From assembly GCF_024713975.1 (NCBI RefSeq), contig NC_091114.1, forward strand, positions 7,474,001 to 7,538,000: 64,000 bases of DNA, in the 5' to 3' direction. This document shows, in pieces, positions 39,759 through 51,173 of this stretch (positions are counted from its first letter, which is position 1; every line of letters starts with the position of its first letter). The notes beneath the pieces are model-generated. The model was given only the letters and a program-made list of their open reading frames with translations, did not search any database and was not told the origin of the DNA. Made by a program: the position numbers and the translations under genes. The DNA comes from Paralichthys olivaceus. Taxonomy: Eukaryota > Chordata > Actinopteri > Pleuronectiformes > Paralichthyidae.

Positions 39759-42400
39759 GTGCTTCTCTAAGGCGATTGCGTAACACAGGGGTCAGGGTGG
39801 GGCAGGGAGAAGATGTGAAGTTGATGGTGTTTAGTGATGGGAGACAGAGAAAGGTACAAAACAAATCCTCTGTTTTTCTATCTTGCATCATCGAGCGCAC
39901 AAGCTCAGTGATCCAAGGTAAAAAAAATAAAAACGTACCTCTTTCTGGACAGAGTTGTGTGAAACTGGTTCACTTTTTGCTGTACACACATTACGTTGCG
40001 GATCAAAAGATGAATATCGTTCAAAAGTGCAGACCGTCATTTAAAGGTAACGGCTGGTTTATTAAACTGCAGGTCGGTGCTTAAAACGGTAAACTCTGGC
40101 CTGCTTCATACCCTGCCTCAAAACAAGAGATGAAATTTCTCTTTTGGTGCAACACTAACCGACTTCAACACACATCTAACTTGTCCCAACATTTAACCAA
40201 CCGAGTCTGTACTGTGGCCTCGTATTTATCTTTTGCTCACAGATGCTTATTTCATGCGTGGATAGCACAATACATTAATAAACAAAAGAAGCAATTTCAC
40301 ACAAAGGTCCCAACACTGTTGCTGCGCAGAACAGACACTTACACACACTCTCACTCACACACACACACACACACACACTCTCACACACACGCACACACAC
40401 ACAAACACACACACACACACACACATACCTGCTGTAAATATGAGATAGAGCTACAGAGTGTATCCAGGTCAAACAAACTGATTCAAGCACCAAAATATCT
40501 CACTCACACACACACACAGTACATGTTGACTCACACAGCTGGTTCTGGCGCTAACTCAGCTCCTGTTCTGTCGGGTCCCACAAAAAGGTCCAACCGATAA
40601 AGATGATGATAATGATATAAAGTACAATAATGTTCCTTCTTCTTACTTGTTACTCTACTACTACTACTCTACTCTACTAAGTACTACTGATGATGATGAT
40701 AATGTTTTTATATATATACATATGTCTCTGGATATTTCTGTAGTGTATTAAGGGAGAAACACTAGTGTAGCAGATACCACGAAGGGGGAAGGCCGGCTCA
40801 AAGTCTGATCTCACGTCACATGTTAAATGAACGAGGCCATAATGTGAGCGCTGAAATTCAGCGGCCTTCCCCTTTAACAGACATTAAAGATGGGAAGAGG
40901 CGACTGGATTTGTGGTGGCTGTTTTTCTTTTATTTTGAAATGTTCGATGTCGGTGGTATGGTGGGTGGCCTGCGTAAACCCCCCCCCCAAAACTTCCAAG
41001 TTTAAAGGTCAATACTGTACATTTTTCAAAGCTGTTTTCTTCCAAACAAAGGCACCGTTTTATTTACCAAATCACATTGTGAGGCCTTGTAAAGCCAATT
41101 TTTTAGATTATTACATTTTAATTCTTGTTTTCTTTACATGGGGGCAGTGTCTGTTCTTGTCCTCCCGCGGATTGTTGTGAGCCAGAAATGACGTCATCTC
41201 CGTCGGTGCACAGCGTCGTTTCGGCTGCTAGCGCATCTCCCGACCTTTTTGACCTGGCTCTAAATGGATAGAGCTGGAGACAAGAGACTGCGAACGACAT
41301 TAATGGCATTCTGCAGGAAACTGTGGAAAAGCCTCGGCAACTGGTTTGTCAAGGCAGAGAAGGGCACAAGCCTGATGGAGGAAAGGAAGCTGGTGCCAAA
41401 ACTGCTCTATTTGTGATTCCTTTTCTTCTTCTTTGCCTTTTTCTGGTGCTATGGTCATATTTTCTCCGTAGCGACAGCCCTGAATCACTGCGCCTCAAAG
41501 GGGAGACATCTTGTTGACGTGACAGTTGGCGTGCACATTTACCAATCCATCCAGCTTAACCCTAGTTTAACAGTGCCCCCTACTGTCGATCAAGATGTTA
41601 ATCACATCGACACAAATTAAAGGAGGAGGACCCACTCACAAAAACATCACTCCATAGCGCCTACACCGGTCAAAAACATCACCGTGCTCCTTTCATTTTT
41701 ACGCTTCCGTACACAAATACGCTTTTTTTCTGAATGTCTTCGTTAAGAGTTGGGTTTAGATCAACCCAGCATACAACCAAACAGAATCCAAGCAGATCAG
41801 CCCGTCTCATGCAACACAGCGGCCACCAGACGATGAATGACGTGCACGATACGTGTCTCAAACCAAAAGAAAACCACCACAATCCAGTTGGATCTCAGAA
41901 CCCAGAGCGTCTGTTCCTTTAGGCTCAGCAGACCTGAAACTGCTAGATTGCGACAATGATGATGACGATAACTTTTTCGGTGTGAACCAACAAAAATCTG
42001 TTTATTCTTGTCTGACTATTATGATAGAGTGATGGGATGAGAGAGAGGGTCCAAAAAAATTTGAAAAAAATTATTTTAGCAATATTTTCATTCTTTCAGG
42101 ATAATCTGTGTTTTTCGGGGGTTAAACAAGAAGTGGGTGTTGCACTCACACGTTTACCCCCCGCACTCGTTTTTACTCCTGTTGCGTCCTTGATATTCAC
42201 ATTGTCTTAAAGGTACTTTCTGTGTACATTTATTTGATGAAAAAAAAATGATTTTTGCTTTGTAATTATGTTGTTTATTTTTTGGGTTTTTGTATGATCT
42301 TGTTCATTTTGTGGAAAACTGATACTGATGCTATTTATTTTCTATTTGATCAGGAAATGTAACCTTATTTGAAGATGAAGGTTAGGTTGTGTACGTGCGT
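39759..42400 (+). other. Probable ppp2r5b 3' UTR and downstream DNA
   Basis: Non-coding after the TAG. An early AATAAA occurs near 39927, but unique-looking sequence without recognised repeats continues to about 42400, so a long 3' UTR is likely. The true polyadenylation site cannot be chosen. Contents include a CA-rich block (40336-40425), a tri/tetranucleotide-rich stretch near 40650-40710 and two overlapping short ORFs at 41264-41517, described in the findings. Confidence 0.45.
40336..40425 (+). repeat. Interrupted (CA)n microsatellite
   Basis: CA units interrupted by CTCTCA and ACGCAC over about 90 bp. Confidence 0.9.
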
Positions 42401-45329
42401 ATGTTTGTGTGTGTGTGTGTGTGTGTGTGAGCATTGGTGTGTAACCAGTGAGTGAGTCGGCAAGCCGGAGATGTGCGTAGATAGAGCGAAAGAGAACGAT
42501 CTCTAACCTTGTCTCCTTCCTAAAGGGCAGGGTTCGAATCCGAATGTATCGTTAAACTAATCTATTGATTGTTTTTTAACGCCTGAGACGCAGAGGCGCC
42601 CGTCGGCTGCTTCATAAACCAAACGTTCAAAAACTCTTTCCGACCAGCAGTTTTTTCCAAAACGCTCACCTCACATCACGCCTGAGTCGACAAGGTTTTG
42701 AAATCCATTGAAGTGGCAGGCCTCAGATCAGCATGCAAAGTTTTATTTAGCTGTTCAAAAATTCTCGTCATGCATGTTTTAAGTTTGGTTGACTCGTTCT
42801 GGTGATATCCGGCTGTGGTTACACCTAATTTGCCACCACGCCCTCATACACAAGAGGGTGCTATTTTCAAATGTTTCACTCTATTTGCAGGTACTTAATC
42901 CATCATGCAGGTTACAACGTTTGTTACAAATCAAATATTGCGAAATTCAAATTGTCGACCTTGGAAAACATTAATATAAAAACTCAAGGTTCACTTACTC
43001 TTATCTGTAGCTCATTATCACATGGTGCTCATCAGGGGATGGAGTCGATCCATCTCCATGACAACTGGGCAAACTCCATCTGCTGATGAAAACAATTTGA
43101 TTGAAAGCTCTGGAGAAAAGCTAAAATTTGAAGGTTTTTTACACATTTGATACAGATTCCCAGGATTTAGATGAATCATTATCTTAAAAAAAGCCAGCAG
43201 TGCCAAATACAAAAATAAGTTCAGTAAAATATAATAAATTTGTCTGAAAGATCAACTGAACCCTCCGTTTGGGTGTTTTCTCTAAGCACCACAATGATGT
43301 ACGCTGATGGATTAGGTGTAACCACATTCTCACTCCAAACCTGCACCTGCAGACACCGTTAACCAACCTTTCCATTTAGTTGGATTTCAATAATTGTTTT
43401 GATTCAGGCATAAAAAAAAAAAAGCTACAAAAAAACACAACCGAAAAGAGACAAAACGTGACCTCACTGTCATTAAACTGAGCTTGTTTTATTTTCTTTT
43501 GGCTATAGCTTATTCACCAACCCTCTTGATTGTTGTCAGTCAGTCTGCTGACTCGTGGGGGGAAAAAATGAACCCCAGCTCCCACTGTTCTAGAAATCTC
43601 AGTGATATCGATATCAATAGTAGGCCTATTCCTCAGTTCTGGAATTCCGTCGTCCATTTTAGAGCCGCTCCAGAACAGGAAGCAAGAGAAAAGAGAGGGT
43701 GCGTAGAGAGCTCTGGCCGTCCATCGCCATCAGACGACATTTCCTCCCGGTTTAAAAAACTTTAAATCAGAGAGGAGAGTCGACTGGATTTAATGAAAGC
43801 AGCGAGTAAAGATTAAGATGCAGAGGAGGAGAACGACAGAGGAACGACAAGACATAAAGTTAAACACGATAGAATGGCAATAAGTCAGAGCAACAGTAAC
43901 AATGGAAATGTGATGTTACCGAAAACCTACAACCGCATTACGTAGCAATTTCACTAAATTTCTAGATTTGCACTGTCTGCCCAACGGTCTGTGTTTGTTG
44001 TGCTGAAGAAAAAGCTTAGGGACGATGCAGGAGAAGAAGAAGAAGATGTATATTTTGGGGACCAACACAGTGGTGGGGGGGGTTTGAATGTAGAGAGGCT
44101 TACTGCTGTAGGTAACATTTCAGGGGGTGTAGAATGGAGGGGAAAAAAAACTATGTGCTAAAAATGAAACTTCACTTTGAGAAAACACTCAGAGAGTCTG
44201 TGCTTTTTATTGTGTCACACTTGTTTGTCTCTGCAGCTGAGTATAAACCCGAACCATGATGTCATCACTTCAATATTAATCACTTACCAATATTTGTTTG
44301 ACTTAATGTAAAAGAAAACTTGTTGTGTATTTGAAGACTAGATGATTGCGTCACAGCGGCTCAACTAAACCGTCCCTTTTTGAAGGCCCCTTTAAAGTGC
44401 GTCCTTCTGTCCCAGAGAAATGAGGGGCCCAACATGTGAATCCTCCCCTGTCCAGTGTCCTGATCAGGGGTCATTGAACTTAAACTGTTTTTCAAGGTGG
44501 TCTTCTGTAGACCAGACTGTCTCAATTCGTTCTGGCCTTCATTGTCTTTGCAGCCTACAAAGGATGCAGCCCCTGAATTGAGACACAGCTTATATAAAGT
44601 TGGATGACATGAATGCTCTTCAGAAGTGAAGCCAAACTGTCTTGATCGCCACCTGGTGTCGGCTGTATAGGTCATTAACCCAGCCTCCTCTGTGTCAGTG
44701 GATGGGACATGGACCAAAACAAATTTCTAATTATACGTCAAATAAAGGTTTCTTATTTCTTCTTATTTTAGGTAGTTCTGCCCCCCCCCCCCCCCCATTA
44801 TGATATTCAAGTGTTTTAATCATCATATTTTTGCCTCTTTTAGCTTGTTTTGTCATTAATACCACAAATGACTCTGGTACCACCTCATTTCCTGCTGCAA
44901 CCCTGCAGCTTTTCTCAGTAGAACAGTTCCGATAAAGCAACCACACAGCACCTGCATGATGCTGCTTTTTTTAGTCATAGTCAATCTACGTTTTATATAA
45001 TTATATGATTTCATAGGTTTTAAATTGCCCAGAAAAAACTGCCTTTCTTCTGTTTATTTATTTACAAGTCCTTTGTCAAGTGAAGTGCAGACCTTCCTGA
45101 CATCATTGGGAGTCAACTAGTTGGATTAAGAACTGCACACACACACACACACGCTCATGCAGAGAGATACAGGCCGAGGTTAAGAAAACATAGACAAGCA
45201 TCAGTATTTTCCAGGGAGTATCCATTATTTCTGGCTTGGGGTCTCTAATGGTATTTCATTGTAATTGCTATGATGTCAGAGTGTCCGTCCGCCCCAATGG
45301 CCTTCTAAAAACAATAACAAGGACAGATT
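42401..45329. other. ppp2r5b-gphb5 intergenic region
   Basis: No gene recognised. It holds a short TG tract at 42409-42429, a partial TIR-family copy (44579-44717) and a 16-base C run (44781-44796). Confidence 0.55.
44579..44717 (-). mobile_element. TIR element family, partial copy 2
   Basis: The reverse complement (GGTCCATGTCCCATCCACTG, GAGGAGGCTGGGTTAATGAC, ATGTCATCCAACTTTATATA) aligns throughout with 55842-55979, the right part of the full copy. The other end is not recognisable. Confidence 0.65.
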
Positions 45330-45413
45330 GGTTCCATTCACTGGTTCTTTGAGCAGAGAGAGACACACACACAGGAGTCAGCTCAAACCTCTGCGAGATC
45401 TTCAGCCGAAAAG
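45330..45413 (+). other. gphb5: Putative 5' UTR exon of gphb5
   Basis: The coding exon is preceded directly by a good acceptor (CTACCCAG, then C ATG), so an upstream non-coding exon is needed. A candidate donor CGAAAAG|GTGAGAT lies at 45413/45414 after a CA-bearing segment. The upstream boundary is a guess and no TATA box is clear. Confidence 0.35.
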
Positions 45414-46297
45414 GTGAGATATATCTTTTTTTATTAAACGTCCATTAAGATACAGCAACTAATAACATAAATTAGCAACTTAAAGTCCATTTGAACAGAC
45501 TTTGAATTGACTTAGTCGCAAACATTATTGTTAATAGGCTATTTTACATAGAATGAGTTTAGTTTCATAGCCTATAGTCACAGTGAACAGTGTGGTGTGA
45601 GTAGTGCCAGAGCTTATGTAAGGATTCCACATCATTCTGTTCATGCAGAAAGCATTTTAATGTCAGTGAGACGTTCTGCAGGCGTCTCCAGTTGTTTCAG
45701 TGCAGTTTGAGTGGTCTGTGTCGTCTCCAACTCAAACACAATGAGAAAAACTGCTGCTTTTCAACAGAACGACATGAAGTAACCTCCATGTCAGATTTAA
45801 CATGGTTTTGCATTCAATCTTTCTTTCTTTCTTTTGGAGGTACAACTTTTGACTGTTAAATTTGCCAATTAATACTTTTTACAGTGTATTAATCAGTGGT
45901 GCTGTTGGCTGCAGTGGCCAAAATAGTCACTAGAGGGAGGCGTGAGTCGTGCTGAATGCCACACTATATACGGATCATCTTCTACAGATAGATTGTCAAT
46001 ATGTAAACATTTATCCCTTTTTAGAGTTCGTCCTGAATGTTTAGTATATATTCAGGTTTATGTCATTGATTCACAGCAACAGTGTTATTTCAAGCCTAAT
46101 GATTTTAATTCTCTTTACTTAATATTGATTTCTTTGCTAACAATGTAAAGATATCAAAAAATTACCCCTTTCCTCAGGTTGATCATGTGCAGCTGATGAA
46201 TAAAAGACATACGATAATAATGATAATGATAATTTTCCTCCATCAAAGTTACTTAACACTTCTCTCTTTATTACTCTATCCATCCACCCTACCCAGC

Positions 46298-47957
46298 ATG
46301 CATCTCCATCCTCTGCCCCTCTCCGTCCTCCTCCTCCTCCTGGTTGCCAAGGCAACCGTGATGTGCGTTGTCGTGACGACAGCGCTCCACGGCTTCCGAG
46401 GCTGCGCCGTGCGAGAGTTCTCCTTCGTGGCCCAGAAGCCCGGCTGCAAGGGACTACGCATCACCACTGAGGCCTGCTGGGGGCGCTGCCACACCTGGGA
46501 GGTAACAAAACAGACATGACGTGTACACACACACAAACACACACACACATGGACTCACACAGTATAGAGACAGAGCATCCGTGCCACTTTTTTCCATTGC
46601 TATTTCTGAAAGCTTCCATTATACTGGAAGGATGAGAAATCAAATGAATGATTAATGACCCAGGACTCAACCCAAACCATAAGGAGGTTGATGACCCACT
46701 CCCAGCTCCGACCCATATGCTACTGTCATAAAAGATGCTCACGTCCCTCCAAGTTGGGGGAGGGTGAGCAAACTTTTACTGGACGTGTTCTCGTCTGCAG
46801 AGAATCAAATTTCACCTCAAGAGTAATTGAAAAACCAAGTTTAGTGGGTCAGGAATGCCGTCAGACAGACCTCTGTCTTCAGAGGAGAAAAGCTCTGAAT
46901 CAGCAACAAGTGGCGATGACTCACGGTGGGAGCGTCAGTGCAGAGTGTCATCAGCACGCTTTTCTGACAAAACAGAGAAACAATCTTCTCGAGGTTCACT
47001 TTCTACATCTGGAGGCTTCCCGCTACATTTAATGCCTTGGACTTGCTTGCACATCTTGTAATCTTGGGTGGAGCTAGAAACAAAAAACGGATGAAGACAG
47101 TGACAAGTTCATGTCCTCAACACACTCTCACAAAAAGTGGACAAATGTTATATAAAGCAAGATAACTAATGATGAGTCTGACAGAGTTAGTTGTTGCATC
47201 GTTTCTGGAACTAACAATATCCATGCAGCCTGAGCGCTGTGATTGGATGGTGACAAAAAATAGATAATAAGCAACATAATTAGAAGAAAAAACAAAAATC
47301 ATAACAGCACAATTATTTAGTGACGTAAACAAACTCAACATTTCATTTTCAGTCCAAAAAGGTTTTCCCTCAGCTGCTCCTGAAAATACAGACACTATTT
47401 TACCTGCGTTTATCTCATCATGCAGACAGTACAGACCTCAGCTGCCAGGCTTTTAACCATATCACCTTGATTTTAAGGTTCTTTTAATGACTTATAAGAC
47501 ACGTAACATTTTAAATCCTCAGTGTGTAGCAGATCTTTTACCTCAAGAATCTCTAGTAGAGGCCTTTTGACTTTTCCAGACTCTCCTCTGAAGCATAAGG
47601 AGGAGAGAGCTTTTAAAATAAAAGCTCTGAGGCTGTGGAGCACCCTGCCTGAAGACAACATACTTTTATCTTACCTGGTTTTACCTAACTCATTGATAGT
47701 TTTTGTTTGTAAATTAGAGAGACGCTCTAGTAATCTGTGTTCCCTCTGTGTGTATGTAAACCCTCCAGAAACCTGTGCCGGATCCCCCCTACATCCAGCG
47801 ACACCACCGCGTGTGCACGTACAGCCGTATCCGCCACATGACGGCGCGGCTGCCGGGCTGCCTGCCCAACGTCTCCCCGCTCTACCACTATCCCATGGCC
47901 CTGCACTGCCACTGTGCCATCTGCTCCACACAGGACACAGAGTGTGAGACTTTCTGA
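46298..47957 (+). CDS. gphb5: Glycoprotein hormone beta-5 (thyrostimulin beta subunit), 2 coding exons, 130 aa
   Basis: Exons 46298-46501 and 47769-47957 join in phase 0 after ...CHTWE to KPVPDPPYI. The protein is 130 aa, the length remembered for human GPHB5. It has a hydrophobic signal peptide (Leu run at residues 9-15, hydrophobic to about 30) and then the conserved block GCAVREFSF. The mature region has ten cysteines (36, 50, 60, 64, 84, 99, 115, 117, 120, 127), forming the cystine knot without the extra seat-belt pair of TSH/LH/FSH beta, which is diagnostic for beta-5. The CWGRC motif at 60-64 is in place. The secreted protein pairs with GPHA2 to form thyrostimulin, an agonist of the TSH receptor. 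The usual NET sequon after CTY is replaced by SRI here. The partner gene gpha2 is the next gene downstream, convergent. Confidence 0.95.
47420..47660 (+). pseudogene. LINE ORF2 C-terminal remnant in the gphb5 intron
   Basis: Translating in shifted frames gives pieces such as SRISSRGLLTFPDSPLK and RAFKIKALRLWSTLPEDN. These resemble the end of reverse-transcriptase ORFs of L2/Rex-type fish LINEs (pattern LLTVPDSR..., RAF..APRLWNSLP). Stops and frameshifts show it is dead. It ends about 110 bp before gphb5 exon 2. Confidence 0.55.
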
Positions 47958-48077
47958 GGGGCGATGACAGCAGGAATCTCACATTTAATGACAGGGAGAG
48001 TTTTTGAAAGAAGGATACTTGATGACTAAAGGCCTTGTGTGTATCATTACTCATGTGTCTGTATGTAAGAAAGGAGG

Positions 48078-48083
48078 AATAAA
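48078..48083 (+). terminator. gphb5: gphb5 polyadenylation signal (AATAAA)
   Basis: AATAAA 121 bp after the gphb5 stop codon, in AT-rich DNA, giving a compact 3' UTR. Confidence 0.6.
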
Positions 48084-49107
48084 AATATTAAAATACAAGA
48101 TCTGTGATCCTTTGTCATAATGTTACTAATTCTTGATTTAATCACATACAGATAAAGACACTTTTTTATTATGCATATGAGTAAAAACACCACATCATCT
48201 GTAGCTTTCATTATTTACTATTTCATTATAGTCACATGCATTTTGTGTTTCAACTATTCTTCTGTATCTGTGTAACCAGGCCACGTTACCAACCAGCCAC
48301 TGTGGGCAACTACTTGTATTTAGTGTGTCCATACTATCAAGTAAATTAGAAGAAAAGTGAAAATGGTTTAGGACATTTAATTGAACACTGAGTCTCAAAT
48401 CAACACCTTTTCATTTGTGCATGTTATTGTTCGAATGAATAAGATTTGACTTGAACATGACGTGACTCAAACACCATTCACAGAGAGATGGCAGTGGTGA
48501 GGTCACTGGGGGCATCTGTTGTGTGTTGACACTTTACACATGGTGTTAGGCAGGATTATAACAACAAAGAAAATACCACAACAGATTTTAAACATCTATC
48601 TTACACTTCTTATTGATACTTTTAGGTTGAAAACACGTTGAATGATCATCTTTAAGAGGAGAAATAAACTTGTTTGCCACAGTTTGTGCGGTGATGCGCT
48701 GATCTGTACATTCTCTCCTCTCCGCCGCGAGCCCAATGCATGATGGTATATATTGTTCCGTTAGTGTGAGTGATTTCGGACGCAGCTTGTTTCCTGCTCC
48801 TCTGTTTCTCTCCGCCTGCTGTAATGAGTCACACCTGAGTTCAATCATTCCTCCATCTTTGTCAGTTTGTTTGTTCACGTGTTGGATTTCCAAATGTTTC
48901 AGCCCTGCTCACTGTTGTTTCCAAGTTTGGTCTTACACTTTTTTGGAGTTATTTGAGTTTGGATCTTTTAGTTCGCCTGCCAACTAAACCGTAAGTCTGC
49001 TTTTTAAAATGAAACCACACATGTTAATACAATAAGTTATTGTAATGTGTTTGTGTAAAAGATAAAGCAAAGGTCGACATCAGCCACGAACAGTTGCAGA
49101 ATAGAAA

Positions 49108-49113
49108 TTTATT
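49108..49113 (-). terminator. gpha2: Candidate gpha2 polyadenylation signal (AATAAA, minus strand)
   Basis: TTTATT on the plus strand reads AATAAA on the minus strand, 1.2 kb after the gpha2 stop. If used, the 3' UTR is long, and the two convergent transcripts end about 1 kb apart. 48084-49107 otherwise holds no recognised feature. Confidence 0.4.
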
Positions 49114-50315
49114 GAAAATACATATTCATCACAAACTATACAGTGCATTCTTTCTCTTTTCATTTCATTGATTTGTCAAACATTCTTTGGTTTCATCAAT
49201 AGATATTATTATTTACAAAAATGTCTTTCAGTTCAAATTCATAAATATAAATAAATTTTGTACATTCTTTAGTCTCGTGTCTGGGTTTAGTGGTTATTGC
49301 AAATAATGGAACTATGTATTTAAATGACCTTGAGTCCAAACGCTGACGATATAGTGAATTTTGCTGACATTTCAAACAAGTCAATGATGAGATGACATAA
49401 CTGCCTCACTTGTTTTTATTCATGTTGTCATACAGCCTGGTCTTTTAAAGTTTGAGACCACTGTGCTTGGACTACACTGTATTTCAATATAAACTATATA
49501 TAATATGATATGTATATATAATTCAGTATGAAAGAGTTTGAATTTGATTGAGTCTGCATCGTGCTTGAGTATGAATGAGTGTGAATATTTTTCATTTCTA
49601 TTTGTGTACATGTAACTGTAAAGCCAAGTTTCACTTTTTGTGACAGAACGTTTATACTGGAACACACGCGTGTCGATCAAGTTTTCTACAAGAGCCGCCC
49701 TCACATCACATTTAACACAACAAACAAAACACTTCTATCTAATGAGGGCACTAGACCTAGCCTCAACCGTCACAACTTACACACTAATATTTTGCAAAAC
49801 AATTTTTTCCGCCTGCATTCAGGCCCTTTGTCCACCGGCAAACAGAGTTTTAAGTCAATAAAGTTTAGATTTTTGCAAACGCCTGCCAAGTTGAGCGTCT
49901 TAACCCTTAAAAAGCCCTTTGAGAAAGTGGGGACCAGTCACAATTTCCTCACTTTCCCAAAATGTCCTCACTCCATAAGGTCTCTGCAGCCTCACAAAGA
50001 CATCAGTACACCCACACGTCTTATTGGACATTCAAAAGTGTGAGTTTTGCATTTCAATATAAAAGCACTGGGTAAGTGATCCAGATCCAATTTTATATGG
50101 ACTCTCCTTCTTTTGATTTTCTTTACAAAAACAAATGAAGGACACTCTGGTTCTGAGAATAACATGGTGGAATCAATTTGTTTGAAGTTAAAGTGAATTT
50201 TTTTTCAACATTTAAAAAAAGCCAACACAGACAGATGAAGGATAGTTACTGTTGAATCAGTGAAGTGGAATGTTGGTTGTTATCCCACTGTGACACAGCA
50301 TGCTGTCATGATATG

Positions 50316-51161
50316 TCAGTAGCGGGACTTGCGGCACATGTCGCAGCGACACGCCTTCGCTGTCAGGATCTCTATTTCATCGTGGTGGCGACCACGAGGG
50401 CAGTCCAGACGAACTTTGACCTGAGGGGAGACGAGCAATAGGCCATGAATAAGAACATTTGAAACTCTGTGTTGTGGCGCACATCCAGTCACCTCCCTCT
50501 GCTCCTCACCTTGGCGTCCTTGCTGATGGTGCAGCATCGTGAGGCGGAGGTGATGTTGTGGGTGAAGTTGGAGGCCACGAGTACGGAGTATCTGGACGGG
50601 AAGGCGCTGGACTCGCAGTAGCCCACGCAGGCGTAGACCAGATGGGTGCCTTTACACGTGCTGCGGCGGTCACTGCGGATGGTCACGTTGAAGGCTGGAG
50701 AGGAAGAGAGAGGGCGAATGAGCTTATGTGTGTGTTGAGCCATGATTGACATCTGAGATTGGCTGAGCCATTGTATCAACAGGACCTCGCTACCCCTGCT
50801 CCATCCCCCCATCGCAACTGCTCAGACTCCAAATGCACAAGATGGCGCTGGTTGTATCCTCGGAATTCTTTTATAGATTTCTAGAAAGATGTGTCATCCA
50901 TCTTTATATTTATATGTCGATAGTCTGAACTGTTGATGATAACGTTCTCAAGACCACATTACCCATAAACCCTGTTGCTCCCCATGAATAGATTTGGGGT
51001 CTTAAAACGGTGTACTCCTGTGTGCTCGTGTGTAACTCACGGTAAAGGTGACAGCCAGGGGCGAGGCCATCGTAGCTCCAACCAATGGGAGATAAGAGCA
51101 GCAGCAGTGACATCACTGGTAAGACCAGCAGGCAGAGGTGTGAGGTCACGCACGGCGTCAT
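50316..51161 (-). CDS. gpha2: Glycoprotein hormone alpha-2 (thyrostimulin alpha subunit), 3 coding exons, 136 aa
   Basis: Minus-strand coding exons: 51041-51161, 50510-50694, 50316-50420, with GT-AG junctions and phases 1 and 0. The start is the ATG 12 bp inside an exon whose acceptor (CCTCCAG at 51174) follows the 5' UTR intron. Residues 1-28 are a signal peptide with an LLLLL core. The mature chain has ten cysteines (37, 54, 63, 67, 94, 95, 109, 126, 128, 131), with the CVGYC knot motif at 63-67 and the family block ESSAFPSRYSVLVAS at 68-82. It ends CDMCRKSRY, as in GPHA2 and unlike the common alpha subunit CGA. Sequons: N43VT, N83FT, N87IT. The secreted product pairs with GPHB5 to form thyrostimulin, which acts on the TSH receptor. 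Confidence 0.95.
50822..50926 (-). mobile_element. TIR element family, partial copy 3
   Basis: The sequence CAGACTCCAAATG...ATTTCTAGAAAG...TGTCATCCATCTTTATAT...GTCTGA aligns with the reverse complement of the left end of the 55557-55979 copy (GACTCCAAATGATGGCAG, AATTTCTGGATC, TTCATCCATCTTTATATAC). It lies inside gpha2, in the intron between coding exons 1 and 2. Confidence 0.6.
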
Positions 51162-51173
51162 CTGAACGGCAGC

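Noticed and set aside
42500..42560. GGTTCGAATCC, a perfect tRNA B-box-like sequence
   Set aside because: No matching T-stem, no acceptor stem and no A box at the proper distance; a chance match or old SINE scrap at best.
44361..44717. 118-codon minus-strand frame starting MVHVPSTDTEEAGLMTYTAD, similar to one at 55841
   Set aside because: The similarity arises because both lie in copies of the same non-coding TIR element; not a gene family.
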